Shown here one piece after another: positions 7,669-16,840 of a stretch of DNA of 64,000 nucleotides (its first letter is position 1; every line of letters starts with the position of its first letter). This stretch comes from Dyadobacter chenwenxiniae. Its GTDB lineage: Bacteria > Bacteroidota > Bacteroidia > Cytophagales > Spirosomataceae. The position numbers were made by a program, and so were the translations under genes. The stretch covers positions 6,453,001 through 6,517,000 of the forward strand of contig NZ_CP094997.1 of assembly GCF_022869785.1 (NCBI RefSeq), read 5' to 3'. The notes beneath the pieces are model-generated. The model was not told the DNA's origin and ran no database searches. It saw only the letters and a list, made by a program, of their open reading frames with translations.

Positions 7669-10362
7669 TTGAAACAATTCAATTTTACTAAGTCTGCATT
7701 ACTAATTGCAGTTAATACCGTTCTTCTCCATTTTTGCGGTTTTTGTCAACTTCCTGATTCATTAGTAGTTACCAATCATGATAGCGTATACGCTACGCTT
7801 TCTGAACCTGAAAAGAGATTTTCCCGGAATGCAGTGCTAGGCCTCAAAGTTGCGGATGGCCTGGAAGCATCATTGTTTGCATCAGAACCGGATGTGATCA
7901 ACCCCATTAATATTGATGTGGATCACCGGGGGCGCGTTTGGGCTTGTGAAAGCTATAATTACCGTCCGGCTGTGAATGGCAAATCGGAGCTTGGCCAAGG
8001 TGACCGCATTGTGATCATGGAAGACAAGGATGGTGATGGCAAGTCTGATGTGACCAAGGTTTTCTACCAGGGTCCGGAGCTGAATGCACCTTTGGGCATT
8101 TGGGTGATGGGCAATATGGCAGTCGTTTCGCAAAGTCCGTATGTGTGGCTTTTTACAGACACAAACGGCGACGACAAGGCAGATAAAAAAGAAATTTTGT
8201 TCAAAGGAATCGGTGGCGCGCAAAGCGATGCCGGTGTTCACGCTTTTGTGTTCGGGCCGGATGGAAAGTTCTATTTCAATTTCGGAAATGCCGGAAGACA
8301 GCTTGTGGACGGCCAGGACAGGCCATTGCTCGACAAATACGAAAGGCCCATCGATTTCAGACAATTCAAGCAAGGAGTTGTTTTCAGGTGTGATCAGGAT
8401 TTTACCAAAGTCGAAATATTAGCAGAAAATTTCCGGATCGGGTTTGAAGTTGCTGTCGATAGTTTCGGAACCATGTGGCAGTCGGATCAGGAAGAGCCTG
8501 GGAATGGTGGTGACCGGGTTTCCTATGTGATGGAAAACGGAAATTTTGGCTATATAGATGAAATGACGGGCGCCAGCTGGCGTTTGAACCGTACCAATCT
8601 GGAAGACGAAATCCCCCGCAGGCATTGGCACCAGAATGACCCTGGCGTTGTGCCGAATTTGATTGAAACGGGTTCTGGTTTCCCGATGGGTATCACTGTA
8701 TACGAAGGTAATTTGCTGCCCAGGCGTTACTGGGAGCAGGTTTTGCTCGCAGATGCAGGTCAGCAAAACGTCAGCGGATTTCCGGTTGTTAATGATGGTG
8801 CAGGATATAAATCAACAGGCATTCTTCCGATTGTAGAAGGAACGCGTGACAAATGGTTCAGGCCAACGGATGTTTGCGTGGCACCAGACGGCTCGCTCAT
8901 CATTTCCGACTGGTATGATCCGATCGTTGGTTCGCATAAAATGAAGGACCGGAGCCGTGGCCGGATCTTCCGTGTAGCACCCACAGGCACGCCTTACAAA
9001 ATTCCTGTCTTCGACTTAAACATTCCTGAACAGGCCGTACAAGCATTGCAAAGCCCCAACTTGTCCATGCGTTATATGGCCTGGAATGCTTGCGTAAAGC
9101 ATGGCTGGCAAGCTGAACCTTATCTGGAACAGCTTTTTCGCTCCATAAGCGTGAGTCCAAGGTTAAGGGCGCGGGCATTGTGGGTGTTGAACCGCATTGA
9201 AGGTTTCAATTACAGGAGCCTTGACATTGCATTCAGGGAAATGAACCCGAATTTGCGCATCACAGCATTGCGTGCGGTCAGGCAACGTAACAGCGATCCT
9301 ACGGAATACATTAAGCGCCTCACTGCCGATCCCGATCCGCAGGTAAGAAGAGAATGCGCATTGGCAATCAATCACAACCATACTTATGAGGCTTTGGATG
9401 TTTGGCTGCAACTCGCTAAGCAGTACAAAGGCAACGACCGTTGGACGGTGGAAGCATTGAGCATTGGTGCTTATGACCAATGGGAGCGGATTTTTCCAGC
9501 CTGGCTATCCAGGGTTGGATCAAACCCGGTTGCGACGAATGCGGGCAAAGACATTGTTTGGCTGGCAAGAACCCGGCAAGCGATCCCGTATCTGACGCAG
9601 GCAGCTTCGGACACAAGTGTAAGTTTCAAAAGCCGGTTGCGTTACTTCCGGGCGTTTGACTTTTTCCATGCAGGTTACGAAAAGTCACAAGCATTGCTGA
9701 ACGTGATGACGGTAAATTCGTCAGACCGCATTGAGGTGAGCAAATTGGCATTGCTGCATTTGGATAAATCATTCGTTACCAACTCGCAGCAGGGACTAAC
9801 CGCATTGAACAGGCTCCTCGATGAAACTTATGGGACGGAACATTACATCGACCTGATGACACGCTACGAGCTGGAATCGGAGATGGACAGGTTGTTTAAA
9901 ATGGCTTTGGATAAATCCGATGAAGTTGTTGGCCGGGACGCGGGCGCATTGCTGCTCGAGCAAGCGGGCATTTCCTATGTTACCCAAAAGCTTGGAAGCC
10001 TGAATGAAGCTAAAAAGTCGGCGCTTTTGGCATCCATACAAACAGTAGGAAGTCCTGAATCGGTTTATTTGCTTCGAAACACTGCTTTGGATGCCAACGA
10101 ATCGGCATCGGTCCGTAAAAATGCTGCCAAATATCTTGGCGCCAGCTGGCCTGGTGAAGAGGCGGTTGTGAAATTGCTTCGGGAAGACCGTGTGGCCGGG
10201 GATGTAAAAGAGGCGGCTTTATTGGGCGTGAAAAATGCATTCAGAGAGGAGATCAAAGTGCAGCTCGCGCCTTATTTTCCAAAGCCTGAGGAAGATAAAC
10301 TCGCCGATCCTACAAAAGCGGATAGCAAAAAAGAAAGGAAAAGAAAGCGCAGGAGAAGCTAG
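7669..10362 (+). CDS. PVC-type dehydrogenase-like paralog without the cytochrome c domain
   Basis: An 897-residue paralog of the protein at 3877, alike from the Phe-Ala-Ser-Glu-Pro segment through the propeller (Asp-Gly-Asp-Gly-Lys-Ser-Asp) and HEAT-like region. It stops where the other continues into its heme domain: there is no CxxCH, and it ends in a very basic Lys/Arg tail (KKERKRKRRRS). The start must be TTG at 7669. There is an in-frame stop at 7645, no ATG lies near, and a signal peptide (KQFNFTKSALLIAVNTVLLH) follows at once. Without heme it could be a binding or partner subunit of the first protein, or pass electrons to a separate cytochrome. Role unproven. Confidence 0.85.
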   Translation: MKQFNFTKSALLIAVNTVLLHFCGFCQLPDSLVVTNHDSVYATLSEPEKRFSRNAVLGLKVADGLEASLFASEPDVINPINIDVDHRGRVWACESYNYRPAVNGKSELGQGDRIVIMEDKDGDGKSDVTKVFYQGPELNAPLGIWVMGNMAVVSQSPYVWLFTDTNGDDKADKKEILFKGIGGAQSDAGVHAFVFGPDGKFYFNFGNAGRQLVDGQDRPLLDKYERPIDFRQFKQGVVFRCDQDFTKVEILAENFRIGFEVAVDSFGTMWQSDQEEPGNGGDRVSYVMENGNFGYIDEMTGASWRLNRTNLEDEIPRRHWHQNDPGVVPNLIETGSGFPMGITVYEGNLLPRRYWEQVLLADAGQQNVSGFPVVNDGAGYKSTGILPIVEGTRDKWFRPTDVCVAPDGSLIISDWYDPIVGSHKMKDRSRGRIFRVAPTGTPYKIPVFDLNIPEQAVQALQSPNLSMRYMAWNACVKHGWQAEPYLEQLFRSISVSPRLRARALWVLNRIEGFNYRSLDIAFREMNPNLRITALRAVRQRNSDPTEYIKRLTADPDPQVRRECALAINHNHTYEALDVWLQLAKQYKGNDRWTVEALSIGAYDQWERIFPAWLSRVGSNPVATNAGKDIVWLARTRQAIPYLTQAASDTSVSFKSRLRYFRAFDFFHAGYEKSQALLNVMTVNSSDRIEVSKLALLHLDKSFVTNSQQGLTALNRLLDETYGTEHYIDLMTRYELESEMDRLFKMALDKSDEVVGRDAGALLLEQAGISYVTQKLGSLNEAKKSALLASIQTVGSPESVYLLRNTALDANESASVRKNAAKYLGASWPGEEAVVKLLREDRVAGDVKEAALLGVKNAFREEIKVQLAPYFPKPEEDKLADPTKADSKKERKRKRRRS

Positions 10363-10441
10363 GAATGCAAGTTTCCGGGCTGGCTTGCGGTATATTTAAT
10401 TGCGCTGCATCTTTACATTTCTAAACAAAACTTAAAGAAAT

Positions 10442-11362
10442 ATGCTCCGCAGAAATTTTGTAAAATCTTCCCTTGGTCTGGCTGGTGCAGCAATTGCAGC
10501 AGGAGATGCTTTCGCGACCGCGCCAGAGGCTAAAAATAAATTTAAGCTTAAATACGCATCCCACTTCGGCATGTTTCAGAACAGCGCCGGAAAAGATGTG
10601 ATTGATCAGCTGAAATTTATGGCTGACCAGGGTTTCATGGCAATAGAAGATAATGGCATGATGGGCAGGCCCGTGGAGCAACAGGAAGCCATTGCCAAAG
10701 AAATGACCCGCCTGGGTATGGAAATGGGCGTTTTTGTGGTGGATAAGGGTGGAAACGGAGCCAATACATTAGCAGCAGGCAAGCAGGAATACATTGATAT
10801 TTTCTTGAATGGCTGTAAAAAAGCAGTCGAAGTCGCCAAGCGCGTCAATGCGAAATGGATGACGGTTGTGCCGGGCGATTTTGAAAGAAATTTACCAATT
10901 GGCGTTCAAACCGGTCACGTAATCGATGCATTGCGCAGAGGTGCGGAAATACTGGAGCCGCACGGTTTGGTAATGGTTTTGGAGCCGCTAAGTGATTCGC
11001 CAAACCTGTTCCTGAGAACTTCCGACCAGACGTACGAAATATGCCGAGGTGTTAACAGCAAGTCCTGCAAGATCCTCTACGACATTTACCACATGCAGAA
11101 AAATGAAGGACGCCTGCTTTACAACATTGACAGGACGTGGAGCGAAATTGATTATTTCCAGATAGGCGATGAACCGGGCCGTAAAGAGCCGACAACAGGT
11201 GAAATCAATTACAAAAACATTTTCAAATACATTTACGACCGTAGTAAAAAGGAAAACAAATCCTTCATTATGGGCATGGAGCACGGTAATTTTTCACCAG
11301 GCAAAGCAGGAGAAGAAGCGCTTATTAAGGCGTATGTGGAGAGCGATAGTTTTACGATTTAG
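10442..11362 (+). CDS. Tat-exported sugar phosphate isomerase/epimerase-like TIM-barrel protein
   Basis: A 306-residue protein beginning with a twin-arginine signal (LRRNFVKSSLGLAGAAIAA), so it is probably exported folded. The body matches the xylose-isomerase-like TIM barrel of the hydroxypyruvate isomerase / sugar epimerase type. Putative metal-site segments are VLEPLSD near residue 181, YDIYHMQ near 219, QIGDEPGR near 240 and MGMEHGN near 277, which supply the Glu-Asp-His-Glu pattern. Such Tat-exported isomerases often lie near PVC-type dehydrogenases in Bacteroidota, which fits its place 80 bp after the paralog. The sugar substrate is unknown. Confidence 0.82.
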   Translation: MLRRNFVKSSLGLAGAAIAAGDAFATAPEAKNKFKLKYASHFGMFQNSAGKDVIDQLKFMADQGFMAIEDNGMMGRPVEQQEAIAKEMTRLGMEMGVFVVDKGGNGANTLAAGKQEYIDIFLNGCKKAVEVAKRVNAKWMTVVPGDFERNLPIGVQTGHVIDALRRGAEILEPHGLVMVLEPLSDSPNLFLRTSDQTYEICRGVNSKSCKILYDIYHMQKNEGRLLYNIDRTWSEIDYFQIGDEPGRKEPTTGEINYKNIFKYIYDRSKKENKSFIMGMEHGNFSPGKAGEEALIKAYVESDSFTI

Positions 11363-11500
11363 GCTGTCGGCAATCGGCTGTCGGCAATTGGCTATCAATT
11401 TAGATATTGAAAAAAATAAAAACCCGGAGAGTAGCGAATACTCTTCGGGTTTCTTCATTGCCGACAGCCGACAGCCGACAGCCGACAGCCGACAGCCAAT
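11362..11500. repeat. Heptamer repeats (gccgaca)5 and inverted copies wrapping a terminator
   Basis: On the left, GGCTGTCGGCAAT and a second copy of GGCTGTCGGCAATTGGC occupy 11362-11392, starting inside the stop codon of the isomerase gene. On the right, five perfect tandem copies of GCCGACA run from 11460 to 11494, preceded by ATT and followed by GCCAATT. The right block is the reverse complement of the left, so a long hairpin can form, enclosing the terminator at 11419-11453. The block fills the gap between two convergent genes and ends at the stop codon of the next one. Confidence 0.8.
11419..11453. terminator. Terminator hairpin between convergent genes
   Basis: AACCCGGAGAGTA pairs with TACTCTTCGGGTT (one G-T wobble) around a short loop, with an A-rich run before and T-rich bases after. 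It can serve both the isomerase gene from the left and the CBM48 gene from the right. Confidence 0.75.
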
Positions 11501-11811
11501 TACAATACAACAACTGAATTTTCAGCAGTCTCGTCAACGCCAGCAGCAACGTATTTGTCTGCTGCCCAGTCGTTTTCCCATTTCGCGTCGTCAAGAATGT
11601 AACGGAATTGATATTCGCCGGAAGCCAGTTCAAGACTGGTTTTGAATGAGCCGTCTTTTTGCTTTTTCAATTCGATTGCTTCCTCAGGGTTCCATCCGTT
11701 GAACTCACCAACCAATGCAACTTTTTTTGCTTCAACTGCTGCTTCTGCGGGAACTGTAAATGTTACTTTGTAGACTGATTTACTTTTTACAAATTGCTTT
11801 GTTAATGCCAT
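11500..11811 (-). CDS. Stand-alone CBM48 / AMPK-type glycogen-binding domain protein
   Basis: A 103-residue protein that is essentially one CBM48/isoamylase early-set domain: a beta strand VTFTVP, then ALVGEFNGWNP with the ligand-binding Trp, ELKKQKDGSFK, the GEYQFRYILDD strand, and a second Trp pair (WENDW). Such domains bind glycogen or other alpha-glucans in AMP-kinase beta subunits and branching enzymes. There is no catalytic part and no signal peptide, so it probably acts in the cytoplasm as a small glycan-binding or adaptor protein. Single-domain versions are common in Bacteroidota. It is monocistronic and convergent with the isomerase gene. Confidence 0.85.
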   Translation of the reverse strand: MALTKQFVKSKSVYKVTFTVPAEAAVEAKKVALVGEFNGWNPEEAIELKKQKDGSFKTSLELASGEYQFRYILDDAKWENDWAADKYVAAGVDETAENSVVVL

Positions 11812-11960
11812 GATTATGTAGTGTTAAATAGTTGATGCGACAAATATACAATCAAAAATTATTCAAATCAATGAATATCAATATTATAAAGGAAATTGAT
11901 CTTTGAATAATCATAATTAAACGTCATAATGCATTTTTTTATTCTCTATTTAACCAACTT

Positions 11961-14222
11961 TTACCGCAACGTATAGCGCATCCCGAGGAAGCCTCTGATG
12001 CCTTGATTAGGCGCAAAAACGTAGGACGGATCAAACGTCAAACGATAAGGATTATCGGGCGTTGCGATCACCTGACCGTTGTTGTCAAACTGCACATTTT
12101 TATCAAACGGGTCGTTTGAGCGCGCAATCGAGTTGGCGGGAGGCGTAAAATTCAGTAGGTTTTTTACTCCGCCATAAATTTCCAGACCGTTGCCGAACTT
12201 CTTGGTAACCTGTATATTTTGTAACGACCAAACCGGCGAAATTCTTGCGCGCGGATCCTCTTCGCTCAGGACGGGAAGCCGCATAGGGCCATAAATATTT
12301 CCGGTGTAATCAAATGATATGCCGGATTTCTGAAACTCATAGGAAACAGACCAGACGCCCGTATATTTTTCAGTCAGCACAGGACGGAAACGGACGCCAT
12401 TTTCCTTTTGAAAATTCTCCATGTAAGTTGCGCCGGCAATAATTTTCAGCGGAAAAGGGAAGTTGAAATCGAGGTTCAGGTTGACGCCTTTTGAAACCGC
12501 ATAACCATCCAAATTGTCGTAAATGATCTCGTTGGGATTGGTGTCGTAATCAGGGAGAATCCGGTTGGTAAAATGCGTGTAAAAAATAGAAGCGTCCAGG
12601 CCGATAAACGAACTCCCGGTAACAATCTTTTTGACAACATTTAAATTAACATTCCAGCTCTGTTCCGGATCCAGCGCCTCTTTCACAATAACCTGCCGCG
12701 AACCCGTCAGCGCTGCATGGTCCTCTGTAAACAAGTTCACGATCCTGAATCCACGGCCCACATTCAGCCGGACCACATCCGTTTGGTTAAACTTGTATTT
12801 ATAAGCGAGTCTCGGCGTGAAAATGCTTCCATGACGGCTGTTATAGTCATATCTGGCGCCTAACAATAATGCATGTGCCCCTGCCTTGATCTCGTCCTGA
12901 ATGAAAATTCCGGGAAGTAATATTTTGTCAGGATGGTCTTTGCCGTCCAGAAAACGGGTGGCGGTGGTGTTGTCATTATAAAATGTGTAGCGGAAAGGTG
13001 TCCCAAAAAGCAGGTTATGGCGGCCAATTTCCTTATCCCACAAAAGCTGCGCAAATGCAATTTTCTGGTCTGCATTAAAAATTACATTTCCATATGTAGA
13101 ATTCTGGTTATGGGAGCTGAAAGAATATTGCAATGTTACTTTTTCGGACATGGGAAGTTGGTAAGTTCCTAAGACTTCAAAGCGTTTTGTATAAATGCTT
13201 TCTCCATAAACTTCGTTTCCGCCGCGAAATGTCTTGTTCCAATTCATCTGCCCGCCCCAGCGATCTTCATAATAGTATCGTGCTGCGATGCTCGCCTGGC
13301 GGTTATTTTTTCTGTTAAACGACCATTTGTTGAAAACTGAAATACGATTCTGTAATGTCAGATCCGTGAAGCCGTCTTTGTTGTTGTCAATGGGATTTTG
13401 ATAATTGAAATAACTCACACCCAGCAACGCACTGGCCTTTGAACCAGCTGTTAATTTCACGCCCAGGTCCACATTGTAATCCAGCCAGGAAGTGCTGAAT
13501 GCATCCGCAGAAAATATAGGCGCTTTGGAAGGATTTTTTGTGATAATGTTGATCAAGCCACCGACCGCTTCCGAGCCATAAAGTGTTGAAGCCGGGCCTT
13601 TTACAATTTCAACTCTTTCGATCAGGCTGTTTGGGATTCCCGACAAACCATAAACTGTGGAAAGTCCGCTGACCATGGGCATGCCATCGATAAGCACCAT
13701 CGTATACGGGCCTTCCAGTCCGTTGATGTGGATGTCGCCCGTACTGCAAACATTGCAATTCAGCTGCGGGCGCACGCCGTTTACATAGCTAAGGCCTTCA
13801 AAAATGCTTGGAACGGGGTTTTTGTAAATAAATTTTGCCGTGATAATGTCAACCGGCACTGGGCTGTCCAATTTGGAAACCTCTTTCATCGTGCCTGTAA
13901 TGACCACTTCATCCAACGAATTCGCACCGGATTTCAACACGAAATCGCGGATCAGGTCTTTTTCAATGCGCACATTCTTCTCCGTAATAGAGGGCATGGA
14001 GATAAAGCTCACACGGATGGAATAGTTTCCGTTTGGTATGCCTGCTATTTTATAATGCCCCAGAGAATCGGCCGTTGCACCGGTTTTTAATTCATTAATA
14101 TAAACCGACGCACCAAATGCTGCACTGCTGCCGTCTTCCAGGATCACCTTCCCGGAAAGTGTGTGCTGCGCAAGAATGGGCAGAGAGATGGTGTATAACA
14201 GCAATAGTATGAGTGACTTCAT
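11961..14222 (-). CDS. TonB-dependent outer membrane receptor with carboxypeptidase-like N-terminal domain
   Basis: A 753-residue receptor. A signal peptide (about 1-18) is followed by a CarboxypepD_reg-like domain (HTLSGKVILEDGSSAAFG) to about residue 95. The plug domain comes next, with LDEVVITGT, a short CNVC pair, HINGLEGPYTMVLIDGMP, and VEIVKGPASTLYGSEAVGG. The 22-strand barrel then runs to a C-terminal aromatic-poor end (GMRYTLR). The plug resembles receptors for metal chelates or heme, but the ligand cannot be fixed from sequence. It reads on its own from the reverse strand, with about 200 bp of AT-rich DNA between it and the divergent DoxX gene. Confidence 0.9.
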   Translation of the reverse strand: MKSLILLLLYTISLPILAQHTLSGKVILEDGSSAAFGASVYINELKTGATADSLGHYKIAGIPNGNYSIRVSFISMPSITEKNVRIEKDLIRDFVLKSGANSLDEVVITGTMKEVSKLDSPVPVDIITAKFIYKNPVPSIFEGLSYVNGVRPQLNCNVCSTGDIHINGLEGPYTMVLIDGMPMVSGLSTVYGLSGIPNSLIERVEIVKGPASTLYGSEAVGGLINIITKNPSKAPIFSADAFSTSWLDYNVDLGVKLTAGSKASALLGVSYFNYQNPIDNNKDGFTDLTLQNRISVFNKWSFNRKNNRQASIAARYYYEDRWGGQMNWNKTFRGGNEVYGESIYTKRFEVLGTYQLPMSEKVTLQYSFSSHNQNSTYGNVIFNADQKIAFAQLLWDKEIGRHNLLFGTPFRYTFYNDNTTATRFLDGKDHPDKILLPGIFIQDEIKAGAHALLLGARYDYNSRHGSIFTPRLAYKYKFNQTDVVRLNVGRGFRIVNLFTEDHAALTGSRQVIVKEALDPEQSWNVNLNVVKKIVTGSSFIGLDASIFYTHFTNRILPDYDTNPNEIIYDNLDGYAVSKGVNLNLDFNFPFPLKIIAGATYMENFQKENGVRFRPVLTEKYTGVWSVSYEFQKSGISFDYTGNIYGPMRLPVLSEEDPRARISPVWSLQNIQVTKKFGNGLEIYGGVKNLLNFTPPANSIARSNDPFDKNVQFDNNGQVIATPDNPYRLTFDPSYVFAPNQGIRGFLGMRYTLR

Positions 14223-14423
14223 GTATACTTAATCTTATATTTAATTTGTCCTGAATATTAATTTAGACAAATCTAAAAATATAACTTGACAAACAACAAA
14301 TAATAATTCGATTCATAAAAGTTTTTTTTGAAACTATCCCGCCCCGACTTTCAGTTAAACAAATTGCTATGAACCGGAAAGATTTTCGTATCATTTCCGC
14401 TTATTGAATAACCCATCATAACT

Positions 14424-14834
14424 ATGCTGAAAAAATTTTTGAAACCAATTAAGCTTCCGGCGCAGGCAGACTGGGGCGTTCTGATCTTGCGCGTTGGATT
14501 TTCGCTGCTCATGCTCACACACGGATATGCGAAGCTGCAAAACCTTTTGGCAGGTGATCATTCGTTTGCAGATCCGATCGGGATCGGTGAGGAGTTGTCG
14601 CTTTATCTGACGATAGGCGCAGAGTTTGTTTGCTCAATTCTGGTGATTCTTGGACTGTTTACCAGGGCGGCACTCATTCCATTGATCATCACAATGATCG
14701 TGGTTTCCTTTATTGTTCACGGGGCAGATCCGCTAGCCGACAAGGAACATGCACTGTCGTTCCTGATTGCATATGTTACATTGTTTCTGACCGGTCCGGG
14801 AAAAATGTCGGTGGATAGTGGTCTTTATAAATAA
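14424..14834 (+). CDS. DoxX family membrane protein
   Basis: A 136-residue protein with four hydrophobic segments. Family marks are Trp-Gly-Val-Leu-Ile-Leu-Arg-Val-Gly in the first helix, HGYAKL at its end, a GAEFVCSILVILGLFTR third segment, and a short LTGPGKMSVD loop before the C-terminus. DoxX proteins are inner membrane proteins of mostly unknown activity, some tied to oxidative or thiosulfate stress. It is monocistronic, with a strong terminator directly after it, and is divergent from the TonB receptor. Confidence 0.87.
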   Translation: MLKKFLKPIKLPAQADWGVLILRVGFSLLMLTHGYAKLQNLLAGDHSFADPIGIGEELSLYLTIGAEFVCSILVILGLFTRAALIPLIITMIVVSFIVHGADPLADKEHALSFLIAYVTLFLTGPGKMSVDSGLYK

Positions 14835-14837
14835 ATA

Positions 14838-14875
14838 AAAAAAAGCGTTTCCGGTTCTGGAAACGCCTTTTTTAT
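14838..14875. terminator. Rho-independent terminator, bidirectional
   Basis: GCGTTTCC (14845-14852) pairs perfectly with GGAAACGC (14859-14866) around GGTTCT. An A-run lies before and a T-run after, so it can end both the DoxX gene and the convergent aldo/keto reductase gene. Confidence 0.88.
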
Positions 14876-14876
14876 G

Positions 14877-15848
14877 CTATTGTGACCATTGGGTTGGAGA
14901 ACGGTCCCAGCGGTGGGTTTTGAGCTTTTCCGCCAGTTGCGGGTCAAATAATTTTCCATCACTTGCCGACACATTTGATCTCACGTGCGGCAATTTGCGC
15001 ATGCCGGGGATGGTGGTATGCACGTCCGGGTTGTTCAATATAAACCTTAATGCGAGTTCGGGCATCGTCATTCCTTCGGGAATATCTGCTTTTAACGCTT
15101 CGGCATGATCCACACTTGAATTCAGGTTTTCCGGCACAAAGTAGGTGGAACGCCAGTCGTCGGCCGGGAATGTCGTTTCTTTGGTTAATGTGCCTGTCAA
15201 TGTGCCTTCATCAAACGGAACGCGGGAAATAACGCCAATATCCAGTTTTTTGCAAAGCGGGAACAAATTGTCTTCCGGCGCCTGGTCGAAAATATTGTAA
15301 ATAACCTGAACAGCGTCTATTAAGCCGGTTTCAAGTGTTTTCAACACATTATCCGGTTCCCAGCGATTCACGCTGATGCCCCAACGTTCCACTTTTCCTT
15401 CCTGTGTCAATTTCTGGATCGCTTCTTTCCACTCATCTTCCTCTGCCCAGCTATCTTCCCAGACATGGAATTGAAGCAGGTCAATGCGTTCCGTACCCAG
15501 GTTTTTAAGACTTTTCTCGGTGTATTCAACAATGTAATCGGCGGGAAAAACATCTTTCAGGGAAGAGTCCGGCCTGGACGGCCATTGGCGATTTTTTGGC
15601 GGGATTTTTGTGGCAGCGTATAGCTTGCGGTCCGGATAACGGCGGATCAGGTCGCCGAGGATGCGCTCGCTCAGGCCCTCGCCGTAACCCCAGGCAGTGT
15701 CAAAGAAATTTACGCCCGATTCAACTGCCAGATTAAGCGAGTCATCTGTTTCTTTGCGGTCGGAGCCGGTCCAGCCTGCAAGTCCCCACATTCCATAACC
15801 TATTTCGCTGATCTGCCAGCCACTACGCCCAAAACGACGGTTTTGCAT
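14877..15848 (-). CDS. Aldo/keto reductase
   Basis: A 323-residue NADPH-dependent aldo/keto reductase. It starts with RRFGRSGWQISEIGYGMWGL, and shows the catalytic Asp-Tyr in FFDTAWGYGEG, Lys in AATKIPP and His in LLQFHVWED, followed by the cofactor loop SRVPFDEGTL and the late AlRFIL / TTIPGMR segments. Length and order fit the family fully. The natural substrate is unknown. The gene is convergent with DoxX, with the shared terminator overlapping its end, and its start faces the M23 peptidase gene. Confidence 0.9.
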   Translation of the reverse strand: MQNRRFGRSGWQISEIGYGMWGLAGWTGSDRKETDDSLNLAVESGVNFFDTAWGYGEGLSERILGDLIRRYPDRKLYAATKIPPKNRQWPSRPDSSLKDVFPADYIVEYTEKSLKNLGTERIDLLQFHVWEDSWAEEDEWKEAIQKLTQEGKVERWGISVNRWEPDNVLKTLETGLIDAVQVIYNIFDQAPEDNLFPLCKKLDIGVISRVPFDEGTLTGTLTKETTFPADDWRSTYFVPENLNSSVDHAEALKADIPEGMTMPELALRFILNNPDVHTTIPGMRKLPHVRSNVSASDGKLFDPQLAEKLKTHRWDRSPTQWSQ

Positions 15849-15990
15849 TGTTATGTAAATTTAGTGTTCGTGGATTAAAGCCAGGGATTGCGTCTTTTTA
15901 ATGTATTAGAAATACATTTGTGGGATTTTAAGTTCAGAAAGCCAAGATAACATTCTTCAATTAAACTGATCAGTGGGACACAAAGGGTCA

Positions 15991-16773
15991 ATGGTAAATG
16001 CATTGTTGATGACAGTAAAAAGAATCGCCGGAATTGTCCTGATCCTCAGCATTTCCGGTTGGATCAGGGAAGACGAACCTTCCGAAAAAATGAAAGAATA
16101 CTGCGCTGCATTTAATCAGATCCAGCTGGATATCCGGGATAATGTGATCTCTCCCGATTCTGGGCGACTGGCTTTTCGCACGGTGATGCAGCAAATAAGA
16201 AGTGAATACAAGCGGGACACGTGCCGGGTCATTGACTCGTCCTATTTTGTTTATCCGATTAAAGGTTACACAGCGCGTGAATCCGTCGGAGGCCGCGGAA
16301 GGGGTTATCGCGGCGAGGGCTTTGATCTTTTCGACAACAATGTGCGGGGGAGCCATCCTGCGCACGACCTGTTCATCAAAGACAAAGATCAGGATAACCT
16401 GGACGATCGAACCTGGAAACCTGTTGATATTCTGTCATTTACCTCGGGAATTGTGGTGGCAACGGAAACGGGCTGGAAATACAACAGCGAATTCCGGGGC
16501 GGTAACTGGATCTGGATTTACGATCCCTGTCTCGAAGGCCTTTTCTACTACGCGCATAACAACATGGTCGAAGTGCAGCCCGGGCAATGGGTGAATGCCG
16601 GTGATAAAATCGCTGAAATGGGGCGCTCCGGTTACAATGCTTACCAAAAGCGATCCCCCACGCACCTGCACCTGATGTATCTGCAACTGGATGAATACGC
16701 CATGCCCGTCCCTGTCAACACTTACGACTGGATGCTCATGTCAACGGTGAAGGATGGTTTCGTTTTGGAATGA
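15991..16773 (+). CDS. M23 family (LytM-type) peptidase
   Basis: About 260 residues with an N-terminal hydrophobic segment (VKRIAGIVLILSISGW) that exports or anchors it. The LytM zinc site is visible: His-Pro-Ala-His-Asp supplies the HxxxD motif and THLHLMY the HxH motif, with the usual GxxxxxGxxIAEMGRSG turn between. Such enzymes cut peptidoglycan cross-links. The longest reading frame begins with GTG at 15973; ATG 15991 or 16009 is more likely since both give a compact signal. The peptidase domain is somewhat unusual in having long inserts before the HxH motif. Confidence 0.82.
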   Translation: MVNALLMTVKRIAGIVLILSISGWIREDEPSEKMKEYCAAFNQIQLDIRDNVISPDSGRLAFRTVMQQIRSEYKRDTCRVIDSSYFVYPIKGYTARESVGGRGRGYRGEGFDLFDNNVRGSHPAHDLFIKDKDQDNLDDRTWKPVDILSFTSGIVVATETGWKYNSEFRGGNWIWIYDPCLEGLFYYAHNNMVEVQPGQWVNAGDKIAEMGRSGYNAYQKRSPTHLHLMYLQLDEYAMPVPVNTYDWMLMSTVKDGFVLE

Positions 16774-16840
16774 TTGGGATTGATGCTATTAATTAATAAA
16801 TTGTAGCTCACTCAATTACTATTCCTATAAACGATATTTT

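Noticed and set aside
11460..11494. Tandem heptamers considered as a CRISPR
   Set aside because: The unit is 7 bp without spacers, and no cas genes are present.
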